The notes: a model not told the origin generated them from the sequence alone. Numbered from the stretch's first letter, positions 47,213 to 58,138 are shown. The stretch: 64,000 nt of DNA from Aphrocallistes beatrix (GCA_963281255.1 OY725499.1:930001-994000), one strand, 5' to 3'. Program-made: numbers and translations.

Positions 47213-48237
47213 TATTTGTAAGAAATATTTCAGTAAAATACATTTATTCTCGTACTGACGTATATAACGCCGATACTCCAAGTAAACCAAATAAATTGCA
47301 AATATATTTTTTCAATGTATAATTTCTACATTGGCAGCGCTATGAAGAATATTTAAAAACACAAATTATTCAAAAATGTTGCGCTAAGATTTTTTCAGAA
47401 TGTAAGCACCGACTTAAAATTTTCTAAATATTATATGAATAAAATGAGGGATATCGCAATAGTATAATTACAACATTATCTGAATAGGGAGAGAAGGTGT
47501 GGAGGCACAATATTCATCGGTACCTCACTGTTCGTAAATATATGACTCATTATGGTACAGGGTGATATATATATTATTAATAACTATTAACCTTTGGAGA
47601 GATTCAATAGAAAGCTTTTAATTGGGTAATTTGAATGTTTAGAAAACGATTTAATATCAGATATTGATTAAACATGAACAAATATTTTTAATAAATAAAT
47701 ATAATATAATTAGCTACCTACCAGTAGAAAATGTTTTCATTGTACAGAGGTCGAATCGATTATATAGATAATTACCACTAAAATGATTATCTACAGCAGA
47801 GTTGATTAGTGGATGAAGGAAGAGAATTAAGTTTCAAATCAAATAAATAAACAGAAGTTGCATTCATATAGAGATATATTCATGTGCATATTCCTCCACA
47901 TTCATAAATAATTCAGGATGACAAAAACAGAATGCTTCTTTGATGATACTAATTCGAAACATGAAATGACTTGGAATAATATCGTCATCACTAGAGTAAG
48001 TCATGTTTGCTAACCCAAATACTCATTTTTCAATATGCATACCCAAATACGTGCCAATCACCACAATTTTATTGAAAATTAATACATACGAGATACGGAC
48101 CAATAGGTAGAGGGGGATAAATAACTGACGCAGAGGGGCGTCGCAAATTAGATGTGAGGAGAAGGGAGGGAAATAACGCCTATTATAATATTGCTCAAAG
48201 TTATATAATATTGCAATATTTTTAATATTTTTTGTAT
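47213..48237. other. No gene; one candidate orphan exon
   Basis: 47917-47995 is flanked by AATAATTCAG and GTAAGTC and encodes MTKTECFFDDTNSKHEMTWN and a few more residues. It looks like a first or internal exon, but no partner exon is evident nearby. The remainder is AT-rich and empty. Confidence 0.3.
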
Positions 48238-48713
48238 GCTTTCGCTGCGCGGATGGCGGACACTGTGTTCGCCGGAGGCGCCCTTTGGGCGCCTGTGGTC
48301 ACCATTGATTAATTATAATGGAAATAAAATCTCTAAATATGTTTGTTCAACTATTATAATCGATATCGCACGAAAAATCACTAAATTTGTCAATTTTAAA
48401 ATTTTTGATGTGGAATGATGACGTCATAACAAAGTGATGAGTCATCATTAACTGATGATAGTTGCATCATATGTGAGACGTGTTAGTATAAAGATTCTAT
48501 TAAAATTTTAGCCTTCTATCTCCAATAATGGAGTTATGCTCGAATAACTGTGTCGCTTAACTTTTAAAAATGTGACAATGACGTCATAATTCCATGATGA
48601 GTCGACATTTTCGTCTGAGCTCAGAACTTACTGGAGCCATAGCCAAAAGACTCCCACATGCCAAAAATCAGCTTTCTACACCTGGCATTTTCTTCAATCA
48701 ATTCGTTACAGAT
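48238..48713 (-). repeat. High-copy GC-hairpin repeat, near-full copy
   Basis: Order as in 23763-24296, with head CGCTGCGCGGATGGCGGACA and end TTCTTCAATCAATTCGTTAC. Confidence 0.85.
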
Positions 48714-48735
48714 AGATATAGATATATACACATAT

Positions 48736-49482
48736 TGTTTTTACAAAAAGTGTCCCCCTACAAAATCTGTCAAGGGGGACATATTTTGTAACATATCCAT
48801 GGTACGTTACAAAAGGTGTCCGCCCTACAAAATCTGTCCCCCTAAACATACTATGATAGATTTTGTAAAACATCCATCTTACTTTACAAAAACTGTCCCC
48901 CTTTACAAAATCTGTTCCCCCTAAATATGCTATGATTTTCATCATATGTGAAGCCTGTAAAACCTAGCAATTATTTGTTTCACTGTATAGATCACCAAAA
49001 TGACAATACATATTATCCATCCAATGCGGTAGTCAGAAACGCATGATAATAATGAAAATATGTATGCATACTTTGTACATTGCTATGATTTGAAAACAGT
49101 ACTTGTTTAGCTGTTTACATAAATCTGTTTTTAAAATTCGTTTGTATAATTAATTTTAAGCAATAAACTAAGATTAAATTTAAGTTAAAACAGTTTGAGC
49201 AAGACTTAGTTTAAGTTTAAGTTGGTATTCACAAGCAAAAGTTAAGTGTAAATCAAGTTTTTACTTAGTTCTGGTATGAAAATTTAATTTTGTTTTGACC
49301 CAGGTTACTATTATTCAGTGGTAAACAGTTTGCATAGTAAATAGAAGTTATTTTATCATGATTTATTAATTGTGTATCGTCATCAAAGTAGTAAAGCAAA
49401 TAATTGCAGGAATTTTCCAAGCTTCACATAGGATCATAAATCATAGTGCGTATAGTTAGGGGGGGACAGTTTTTGTAAAAAC
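48736..49482. repeat. Element with ATTGTTTTTACAAAAA ends and TGTCCCCCT repeats
   Basis: Left ATTGTTTTTACAAAAAGTGT and right CAGTTTTTGTAAAAACAAT are inverted, flanked by (TA)n. The left third holds about six ACAAAATCTGTCCCCCT-like words. Non-coding. The shared (TA)n and TTAATCGAGTTTTAATAGTA block follow at 49495-49527. Confidence 0.8.
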
Positions 49483-49893
49483 AATATATATATATACACA
49501 TTAATCGAGTTTTAATAGTAAGGATATTACTACATACCTGTGAATATATAAACTAAGGGTATAAGTTTATAAAAAATGCACCAATGTCATAAGACGTTTT
49601 GTTTTTTCACCAATTAGAATAACTTTTAGAATAGAGATGCATTGATTACTGTATCCCTTATGCGAGTAAAATTTAATTGATTGCTTTAGTAATTGTATCC
49701 TATAGGCGCGAGTGAATATTTGATGCAAGTGAAAATTCGATGAAACAGGCCACTGTTAATAAAACATGTTTCAGTTCCGCCAGCATCAATATTTAGCAAC
49801 CCGCATATATTGTCGTTATTAATCAGTATCTCACAGGAAATTGATTACTATTGATTGATTTATGCAGTGGATATAGCTCGCATTTCAATATAC
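49483..49893. other. No gene seen
   Basis: AT-rich spacer. The last bases (49890-49893, ATAC) are the target duplication of Gypsy-B. Confidence 0.5.
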
Positions 49894-50066
49894 TGTTACA
49901 GTTAGGTTAGAACACCAGCTTGGGTGGTAACTCTTATTATAGGCTTAGTACTTACTCTAGTATAATTACACTCGATTTCTACTTTATCTAGTATCCTAGA
50001 CCTATATTCACTTGTACTTTTCTTTCTCTTCATTATTAAACAAGCCTATTCTCAACCAGCTTAACA
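49894..50066 (+). repeat. 5' LTR of Gypsy-B
   Basis: 173 bp, TG...CA, almost identical to 56423-56595, which implies a fairly recent insertion. Confidence 0.93.
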
Positions 50067-50089
50067 TAAGTACAAGTGTTATCAGGTAA

Positions 50090-53000
50090 ATGGCCACTCC
50101 AGTCGCCGTCAGCGTGCCTCCCCCTTAGAGAGGGTCAAATAATAGCCTCTTGGCAACCTTTCTTCACCGCCGCTGTGTCTACTCTCATCGGGACGCAGGA
50201 AGGGGAAAAAGCAGCTATTAGACTCCTTCCAGCATATGTGAAGAGGGGAAAGCTCGAAGAGAAGACAGTACTAAAGGTACTCGAACTGAATACTATTACC
50301 GCCGCCTTCGAATTCTTAAGAGAACGACTAGGTCCAGAGAAGGACGTGTTTGCAGCAGCGGAAAGGTTCAAGAATCTGACATGGCCACCTGGATAACTAG
50401 CTTTGGATTTTTTTGTGCGATTTCTCGACGAGGCGCTCCAGTCCGAATTAACTCCCAGGCATGCGTGCGGTTTTTTTCGTTTCACAGATGCCTCAGGAGG
50501 TACAAGCGAAGCTCAAGGAGTGGATCAGAACACGGGAAGAACTGTCGGAGGATGACGCATTGAAGATGACAGGAGAAGTAAAAAGGGCTCTGCTCCTTAA
50601 AGGTATTCCCTTAGGCAAAGGATTCAGAGGCGTACCGGTAGAGAGAATCGCACGCATCGAAACCTCCAAAAGAGAAAACGAGAGAGAACCACAGGAATCT
50701 GAGGATGAAGACGATACAGAAACGGCACGACTCAGATTAAAGCAAGATTGGGAACGAAACCGAACGAATGTTGAAGTAAACAGAGATGTGAATTTCGTCA
50801 ACTCCAGGAAGACTAGGCCTCCAGGGCGAAGGTGGCCCGCACCTCAAAACCAAGTGTTAATTTGCTACGGTTGTGGAAAACCAGGACATCTCGCTAGAAA
50901 TTGCCCAGAACGTAGATACGAGACGTATCAACAGACAGGATATCGAGCAAATCGTTTCCAGGGTAGATGGGATCATGGAAAGGATAGCAGAAATCAAGCG
51001 AATTGGAGAGGTAAAGAACGAATTCTTCAAGTGTCAACAGGGGAAGGCGCCGTATCAGTACACGTTATTATAGGAGGGGAACGGTTAGCCGCAATCTTAG
51101 ATACAGGAGCAAGTCCCTGCGTAATGGACAGCAACACAGCAAAGAAAACGAAACTCTTCGAGTCGATGATCGCAAACCCAACAGACGTGTATGGACTTTG
51201 TAGTAACCCTGTCCCTGTCCTAGGCTACGCAGACGCCGAAATACGGATTGAAAAAGGAGAGCCGACAACCCAACGAATCCAGATCTTGGACACGGATGAA
51301 CCAACTCTTTTGTTGGGCCGTACATTTATGCAGAAACTAGGGTCGATGGAGTTCGATTTCGAGAGGGACCGTATCAAGCTGGGCAAACACTGGTTGGATG
51401 TAGAGAATACTGTAAAAGGAGCCACGCCCCTAGCCAGAGCGCAGGTGGTTAAACGTGAGGAAGAACTCGACGGGAGTATAGCAGAGGAGACGGTCGAACT
51501 ACTGGGCCCCGAATTGGTAGAAGGACAAAGAAATTTGATTGAGGCTCTGGCATTGCAGTACGAAGGAATCTTCTCCAGGAATAGAAGACAACCCACTCGT
51601 ACAAAGTTTGATGTACACCACGCAATAGTCACTGCTGACAATCCCCCACAGAGTCCCAGACCGCGTCGAGTACCACCTAGCTGGGAAACAGAAATAAACC
51701 ACCAGCTCGAGGAGATGATGGGAGCCAATCCGCCAATATGCCGACCTAGTAACTCACCGTGGAGTTCTGACGTTGTGTTAGTGAAGAAGAAGGACGGTAG
51801 TCTGCGATTTGCCGTGGATTACCGACGCTTGAACGCGATAACGAAACGAGACCAGTACAGCTTGCCAAACCGTATTTTCGACAAACTGAGAGGTAGCTGC
51901 TTCTTTAGTAAACTAGATATCGCTAGCGCCTATTGGACTGTGCCTATCCGGGAATCCGATATTGAGAAGACTGCGTTTCATACCCCACGCGGCCTGTTTG
52001 AAATGATAGTAATGCCGTTTGGCTTATGTAATAGCCAGGCTACCTTTCGGAGACTCATAGACAGGGCATTGAGAGGAGTTTCAAACGCAGAAAGTTTCGT
52101 TGACGACATACTGATATTTTTCAACAGCTTTGAAGAGCATCTATCCAACCTGAGAGACGTATTTCAACGATTGGAGTTTGCAGGGCTGCAACTTAGGAAG
52201 GACAAATGTAGGCTAGCATATCGTGGTGTGGAATTCCTGGGGCACTGGATTTCAGAGGAGGGAAGGAGTCCTCTAACAGGTTATGCCAAAAGGGTGCACA
52301 GCTTCTCCAGGCCAAATAACGTCAAAGAGCTCCAGAGATACCTCGGTATGGCAAACTACTACCGTTGCTACATAAGGAATTTCTCAATGGTGGCCGAACC
52401 GCTTTATACTCTCACCAGGACGGGGCAAAAATGGTACTGGGATGAGCAATGCGAGCGCGCATTCGACGAGCTAAGGAATCGGTTATTGAAGGAGCCAGTT
52501 ATGCTCACATATCCGTGTTGGGAACGGGAGTTTCATATTGAAACAGACGCTTGCGCAACCGGAGTTGGAGGTGTACTCGGACAAATGGATGAGAGGACTG
52601 GGAAAATTAGACCAATTGAATATTTTTCATCGGCCCTCAGCTCAAGTCAACGCAACTACTCAGCGGGTCAACTGGAGGCATGGGCGGCCATCGCGGCATC
52701 ACGTAAATGGGCCGTTTACTTGAAAGGATCGGTGGGAGTGGTCCTACATACAGATCACAGTCCTTTGAAATGGATCCTAACCCAAAGAGACCCCAAGCCC
52801 ACATTTACCCGCTGGCTCATGGAGCTGCAAGAGATTCCACTACGGATAGAGACTCGATCTGGCAAGGATAACGTGGCAGACTATCTGAGCCGTAAGCCAG
52901 ACCAAGAACTAGATGAAGACGTCAACGCGGAAGATATGTTCGAAGAGAAGGTATTTCAAGTCCATTCAAGAGAAGCTTTACAACGCAAGATCGAAAGGGG

Positions 53001-53448
53001 ACAACGGGAGGACCCAGTAATTCGTGATGCCGTAAGCCAAATTCAGAGTCAAGGAGGGGTAAGCAAGGGACAGTTGAAAGGAGTCGGAGAAAAACTGAAC
53101 ATACAGAATGGAATACTTCTATTTGAGAATCGAATAATCGTACCACAGAAAACACGTTTAGAGGTCCTGGAGAGGGTACACTCGCAGCATCACCTAGGAG
53201 CAAACGGAACTCTACAATCGCTCAGGAACTCCTATTTCTGGATCAAAATGAATCGGGACACGAGAATGTACTGTCGAGGATGTCTCACATGTCACCGCGC
53301 TAAGCCCATGAACAAGGGTAGGGAACCAGTCCAGGAGATGGATATCAGTAAAGGCATACCTGGTTATGCCGTCGGGATTGATGTCGGTACCTTACCGTGG
53401 GCGGAAGGAGGCTATCGGTACTGCCTCTTAATGGTAGACCTGTTTCAT
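50090..53448 (+). pseudogene. gag-pol of Gypsy-B (broken gag; protease, RT, RNase H, integrase N-terminus)
   Basis: Gag starts at the ATG at 50090 (MATPVAVSVPP), as in Gypsy-A. It shifts frame in a C-run near 50120, stops at 50394 and shifts again in the T-run near 50470-50477. From 50461 the frame is open to 53475. Numbered from there: CCHC knuckle CYGCGKPGHLARNC at about 135-148, protease DTGA at 214, RT with FVDD at 546 (YVDD in most relatives), RNase H with the acidic ETDACATG, and the integrase HHCC zinc finger from His 907. The first integrase Asp is in GIDVGTLPW at about 974. The integrase is then cut off after MVDLF. Homopolymer positions of the shifts leave open whether some are sequencing errors. 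Confidence 0.92.
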
Positions 53449-53590
53449 CGTAACTTGACACGCATCGTAACTTGACACACACCATGGATGTACATTATCT
53501 ATCGTAACTTGACACATTTTTATCGTAATTCGACACACATTTCTATCGTAACTCGACACACATTTCTATCGTAACTCGACACAGTATATC
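53449..53590 (+). repeat. TCGTAACTTGACACACAT tandem repeat at the junction
   Basis: Six copies of a 15- to 20-bp unit start exactly where the integrase homology ends. They could be subterminal repeats of the inserted DNA. No matching inverse array is seen at the other junction. Confidence 0.75.
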
Positions 53591-54181
53591 ATGTTAAGTA
53601 TGATGGTGAATATGTTGTTCAATTGTCATTAAACTAATCCCAAGATGGTAATTTATCTTAAATTAAACAAACAGACAGGTATATTTAATTTGTCGTATTA
53701 CTATAATATTAACAGTATTATAATCATGTCTTTGAGTAATCCAGGTGCAGGTCCTGCTCCAGTCCAATGATAGTTTTAAAGTATGGATTTATAACGATAA
53801 ACTGTGCCTTCTTGCTACTTTAGGTTGTCACTCTAAATGTCGGGAGCGTTTTGAATTTGGTCCAATGCCCTCCTATAATTAAATCAGGATTCGCACGAAA
53901 TCATTGATCGTCTGTGTCTATTCTGTTGCTTTGTAACTTGGACATCTGACTTATTTAGATTTCTATATTAGAAAAATATATTATATTTAGCATATTGTCC
54001 ATATATTTAGTACATATATCCTAAAGCTAACTGTTCTAGGTTTCGACCCTCCATAGGTCATCATCAGTTACCCGGCTAGGGTAAGACCCAGAACTAGTCT
54101 GAGCCCCTATTGAAAAACAGGTGTTTTTTCCCCAATGAATCCCAAGCAGTTCCCTTGACTCGTCTTAGTTTGCGTGAATTC
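53591..54181. other. Inserted DNA downstream of the OTU gene, no gene
   Basis: AT-rich 3' flank of the minus-strand OTU gene. 54022-54105 is slightly GC-richer, without coding signal. Confidence 0.45.
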
Positions 54182-55785
54182 CTAAGGATTGTCGCTAGAG
54201 TCGTGTATCTTAATGGAGTCATATCCAGAGTTCATTAGGCGAACAACTGGCTCATAATGGTTATGATTTAAATTTGAAATGTAAAGAGAGACAGTTTGAG
54301 GATCTCTAGTATGATCAATACAGCCAGAATATCTGTTCCAGGTATTTCTTTTCCAGAATTCGTTAACATTAAACTGTTCTGTAGAAATATAAACGTCTGA
54401 ATTCAACATACAAGTTATGGCCATCACCTCGACATCAGTTGCCCATATGCCATTCTCTGTCATTGCGGACTCCTTCATATATGATATTGGAGACACATCC
54501 TTGCTGAATGTCCTAAGATATCGTTGGATTATTGATTTTCCATTCGTCACTATATACCTACAGACTTCGGCTCTGAGTTTGATATGATGGGCTTCAGTTC
54601 CTGATAGCATCTTAGATATGCATCTGAAAAAGCAATTACCATATTTTCCAATTTTCTCCGTTTGCATTGGAATGAATTTAGAAAGAAGCGAGCCGGTGAG
54701 TGTTTGTTGTTGTTCGAAAATTTCCATAAAACTTATTCCAAGCTGCAGACATTTCTCCCTTTGCCATTGCTCTGTAATAGGGTGAAAAAAAGGTCCTAAT
54801 TTGGGCAGGGTTGGTAACTTGAAGTTTTCAGTTTCTTCTGTTAATTAATTCCAGTTCAAGCTGTTCACAAATCTAGATAATAATATCCAATCATATAAAC
54901 GTATATCAAACCTGAAACGACAACTGCACTTTGAATAAACTTGAAATAGCTACTTACAACTGGGTATAAAACTTTGTGGGCATATTCAATACAATGTCGA
55001 CTCTGAAGAGTTGGGTTTTCAAACATATTAGCAAATGCTTCTTCTGCCCAATGCTGAAGTATCTCCATCATCTCTTCTCTCTATATAGAAACCAAATTCA
55101 AATCCAATTCAAATTCAATTGTATTACAAACTGTCACATACATTCAGAAATCCCTAATTCCTAACATAACAAACCATTTCGAAAGGAGTGACATCTTTGA
55201 GGACAGAAAACAAGACAGTGATAGTTGGACACATTTGTTTCTTCAGAGTAGTTTGAAGAGTTTCGTGTAGATCCGAAATAAACGATTTCTCTTTTAACTT
55301 ATTGATTACATCCTCCTTTGAAATAGAATATAGCAAGTGTACAAATTAGAGATGGTTTTACTTGTCAGCCTTTTTTTTCAGAACGAATAAAGGATTAAAA
55401 TAATTCCAAAAATATCGGTCGACAGCCCGATAGTGCAACTCCATAATAATCGATAAGGCATATATTGCATATATCTCATTTCTTAGAACCATGAGAAATA
55501 CTGTGCAATAGTAATAAGTTATAATTTATTTTCATAATCACGGGATTAGATTTTGATAAGCTCAAAACTTACTTTCAGAAAATTCAATTCATCCAGGATA
55601 GATTCTCGCGAAATGCCATAGATATACTGCTGAGATTCAGTTGCAGTCATAATCTATATTTGAAATATTTGCATTTATATTTCCTGTATTAATTAGAACA
55701 ATTATTTAACTTTTATTACCTTTGATCTCTTACAAGTACTTTTAAATTGCGCCTCTATGTTCTTTCTTTTGCAAGGTTTAATCAT
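54182..55785 (-). CDS. OTU-domain cysteine protease, five exons, 370 aa
   Basis: OTU proteases cleave ubiquitin from proteins. Proposed exons: 55785-55720, 55653-55573, 55315-55175, 55080-54912 and 54837-54182; all have GT...AG borders and the phases sum to 371 codons including the stop. The fourth donor is the least sure: GTAAGT at 54957 is stronger but breaks the frame. The N-terminal 150 residues are helical-looking and unrecognised. Then comes FFHPITEQWQREKC and the OTU fold: YGNCFF with Cys 221, GIWATDVEVMA, and NHNHYEPV with His 346. The usual Asp before GNC is Tyr, so activity is uncertain. The MULE-OTU transposase has the matching FSPVTSDWQRQKC before its own OTU domain, so the two modules share an ancestor. 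The gene sits antisense inside Gypsy-B, where the integrase core should be. Confidence 0.8.
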
Positions 55786-55825
55786 TGAGTGTAGATAACT
55801 TTCTAGGACTGGGCCACTGGAGGAG

Positions 55826-56389
55826 GCTTACATTCGCAAATGGAGACAATTATTTCAGGGCTTTCCATGAGTCATTGAGTCGGACTCGATGACTCGATTT
55901 CTAAAGTTCATGAGTCTTAACTTATGAAAAGCCCTGAATTATGTAATGCTTAAAAGAAGCATGGTACAAGACTCCTTGGCGCCACGCTTTGACGGACCCT
56001 ATACTGTAATCAGGCGAAAGGGACCCAATGTCAAGCTTCGCCTAGCAACACGTGACAAATGGGTTCACCTAAACCATTGTAAAGAGTACGTTGGTGAGCA
56101 ACCAGCTGTGGTTCAGGTACGACGAGGGTCGGGAGAGGATAATCCTATGGATGGTGGTCACATTGCAAGAGGAGAAAACTCCCATAACGAACAGCCCGAG
56201 CTCGGAAGTAGCCATGAAGAAAGTACGTATGAATCAGATTCTGAGTACCCTAACGGAGTTACGGATCTAAACGAACGGGAGAGCTCAACAGAGGACGGAG
56301 CCGAGACGGGCGGTACTAGCACGGATCTACGACGCTATCCAGCAAGAACGAGGAGAAGGCCAACTCATCTCTCTGACTATACAACTTAG
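55826..56389 (+). pseudogene. Gypsy-B pol C-terminus (integrase GPY/F region)
   Basis: Homology to Gypsy-A resumes around 55826. With the MITE removed the frame reads NGDNYVMLKRS, matching VVGDQVMLKSG of copy A, and continues through FDGPYTVIRRKGP to the stop at 56387-56389. The tail is acidic and ends YPARTRRRPTHLSDYTT, like the end of copy A. Without the integrase core this cannot function. Confidence 0.85.
55856..55936. mobile_element. 81-bp hAT MITE
   Basis: Ends CAGGGCTTTCCAT and ATGAAAAGCCCTG. Flanks AATTATTT (55848-55855) and AATTATGT (55937-55944), an 8-bp duplication with one mismatch. It contains a GAGTCATTGAGTCGGACTCG fold. Confidence 0.82.
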
Positions 56390-56422
56390 GATCAAGCGCC
56401 ACATTGACAAAAGGGGGAGTGA

Positions 56423-56595
56423 TGTTACAGTTAGGTTAGAACACCAGCTTGGGTGGTAACTCTTATTATAGGCTTAGTACTTACTCTAGTATAATTACAC
56501 TCGATTTCTACTTTATCTAGTTTCCTATACCTATATTCACTTGTACTTTTCTTTCTCTTCATTATTAAACAAGCTTATTCTCAACCAGCTTAACA
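56423..56595 (+). repeat. 3' LTR of Gypsy-B
   Basis: 173 bp; see the 5' LTR. Ends six bases before the founder element's sequence leading into the right minisatellite. Confidence 0.93.
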
Positions 56596-56631
56596 ATACT
56601 ACACTAGACGGACAGAAATATTTGATATTCC

Positions 56632-57384
56632 ACTGGTTCGGGATGGGGTCAATAGTGACCCCATCGTCGTTTACGCACTGGTTCGGGATGGGGTCAATAG
56701 TGACCCCATCGTCGTTTACGCACTGGTTCGGGATGGGGTCAATAGTGACCCCATCGTCGTTTACGCACTGGTTCGGGATGGGGTCAATAGTGACCCCATC
56801 GTCATTTACGCACTGGTTCGGGATGGGGTCAATAGTGACCCCATCGTCGTTTACGCACTGGTTCGGGATGGGGTCAATAGTGACCCCATCGTCATTTACG
56901 CACTGGTTCGGGATGGGGTCAATAGTGACCCCATCGTCGTTTACGCACTGGTTCAGGATGGGGTCAATAGTGACCCCATCGTCGTTTACGCACTGGTTCG
57001 GGATGGGGTCAATAGTGACCCCATCGTCATTTACGCACTGGTTCGGGATGGGGTCAATAGTGACCCCATCGTCATTTACGCACTGGTTCGGGATGGGGTC
57101 AATAGTGACCCCATCGTCGTTTACGCACTGGTTCAGGATGGGGTCAATAGTGACCCCATCGTCGTTTACGCACTGGTTCGGGATGGGGTCAATAGTGACC
57201 CCATCGTCGTTTACGCACTGGTTCGGGATGGGGTCAATAGTGACCCCATCGTCATTTACGCACTGGTTCAGGATGGGGTCAATAGTGACCCCATCGTCGT
57301 TTACGTACTGGTTCAGGATGGGGTCAATAGTGACCCCATCGTCGTTTACGTACTGGTTCGAGGTGGGGTCAATAGTGACCCCAA
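56632..57384 (-). repeat. 45-bp hairpin minisatellite, right array (17 units)
   Basis: Seventeen units exactly 45 bp apart from 56642. Each has the perfect 10-bp stem GATGGGGTCA / TGACCCCATC around the loop ATAG and a spacer GTCGTTTACGCACTGGTTCG. Only a few positions vary (CGTCG/CGTCA, GGGAT/AGGAT, ACGCAC/ACGTAC). Because 45 is a multiple of three, an open frame of 286 codons runs through with a 15-residue repeat; I regard that as a by-product. Confidence 0.95.
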
Positions 57385-57394
57385 AATCGTCGTC

Positions 57395-57447
57395 ATTCTA
57401 AGGTTAACAGCTGCTAGCTGTTAACAGCTTAGCTGTTTCCATCCCTG
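57395..57447 (-). repeat. Right terminal repeat of the giant element
   Basis: GTTAACAGCTGCTAGCTGTT, then AGCTGTTTCCATCCCTG, the inverse of the left end at 4006. The target duplication GTCATTAT follows at 57448-57455. Confidence 0.8.
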
Positions 57448-57455
57448 GTCATTAT

Positions 57456-58081
57456 GAATCTAAAATATACTGTGATTGTAAAGCACGAATACAACAAAAT
57501 AAGTTATTATGATGTTATTTAATATTAGAGAGATAACAAGAATATAATAAATTATAATGATGATAAATGGAAATAATAATTCAAATAATGATGACCATGA
57601 TGATAATATGAAGATTATAATATTAATTAATAAACATGATGAAGGGTTACATGAACTAACTACAAAATCCAAATCTGTATGCAATTCCTTTCAAAAATTC
57701 CATCTTCGGGAGAGTCAAATAACCGTCTATCAGGTTTTTCAAAGCCCTCTCCTTATCCGTATAACATTTTCTTTTTGGAGGATTTCTCCCGCTTATATAA
57801 AATGCATGTTTAATTTCAATCAATCCTTGTTCCTTTTTTAAAATTTCCATATCGAAGGATGTTGACAAGACATTAAATTATTAAATCCTCGATGCCAATA
57901 TTTTTTAATATAGTGTGTAGTAATAAAGAATTCGTTTATATTCGTACTATACTCCAAGGATTCATATTTGAAACAAGGAGATTGTTTATATTCATCACTG
58001 TACATACCCAATCATTATGGTCATTATGGTTGTCACGAATTGTCCTGTCCCGAATTGTCCGTCACGAATTGTCTGTATTCC
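57456..58081 (-). other. Flank of the giant element; one unrecognised open frame (57656-57868)
   Basis: The minus-strand frame begins near 57841 with MEILKKEQGLIEIKHAFYIS and runs to a stop at 57656. Its Lys/Glu-rich, non-repetitive composition is protein-like, but I recognise no family and see no clear splice sites. The plus strand is AT-rich and repetitive. Confidence 0.3.
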
Positions 58082-58138
58082 TCTGCGGACACGCAGTGTT
58101 CGCAAGCCTCGCAGCGCAAGCAAGGAAGCGCGATTGTC
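58082..58138 (+). repeat. High-copy GC-hairpin repeat, 3' tail only
   Basis: GCGGACACGCAGTGTTCGC followed by GCAGCGCAAGCAAGGAAGCG. Confidence 0.75.

Larger units (their letters stand above)
49894..56595 (+). mobile_element. Ty3/gypsy LTR retrotransposon, copy B, with an OTU gene in place of the integrase core
   Basis: LTRs of 173 bp at 49894-50066 and 56423-56595 (TGTTACAGTTAGG...CAGCTTAACA), differing at only a few positions. A 4-bp target duplication ATAC flanks it (49890-49893 and 56596-56599). The polypurine tract AAAAGGGGGAGTGA ends at 56422. As in Gypsy-A, no TGG primer site abuts the 5' LTR. The interior is gag-pol to 53448, foreign DNA 53449 to about 55825, then the pol C-terminus. 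Pol is clearly related to Gypsy-A, but the LTRs are a different family. Confidence 0.92.
4006..57447. mobile_element. Giant (53.4 kb) hAT-like insertion, inflated by nested elements
   Basis: Left end CAGGGATGG at 4006; right end CCATCCCTG finishing at 57447; both are flanked by GTCATTAT (3998-4005 and 57448-57455), which fits the hAT target pattern nTnnnnAn. Just inside each end are CTGTTAACAGC palindromes, and then inverted arrays of the same 45-bp hairpin unit (8 units left, 17 right). No hAT transposase of its own is visible inside, so the founder was probably non-autonomous and short. Nearly everything between the arrays can be assigned to later insertions. The true length is probably about 3.7 kb less because of the assembly duplication at the N gap. 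The alternative, two separate copies with matching flanks by chance, is less likely. Confidence 0.7.

Noticed and set aside
56541..57401. 286-codon repeat protein gene
   Set aside because: The frame exists only because the 45-bp unit has no stop; it crosses the end of an LTR and lacks any gene context.
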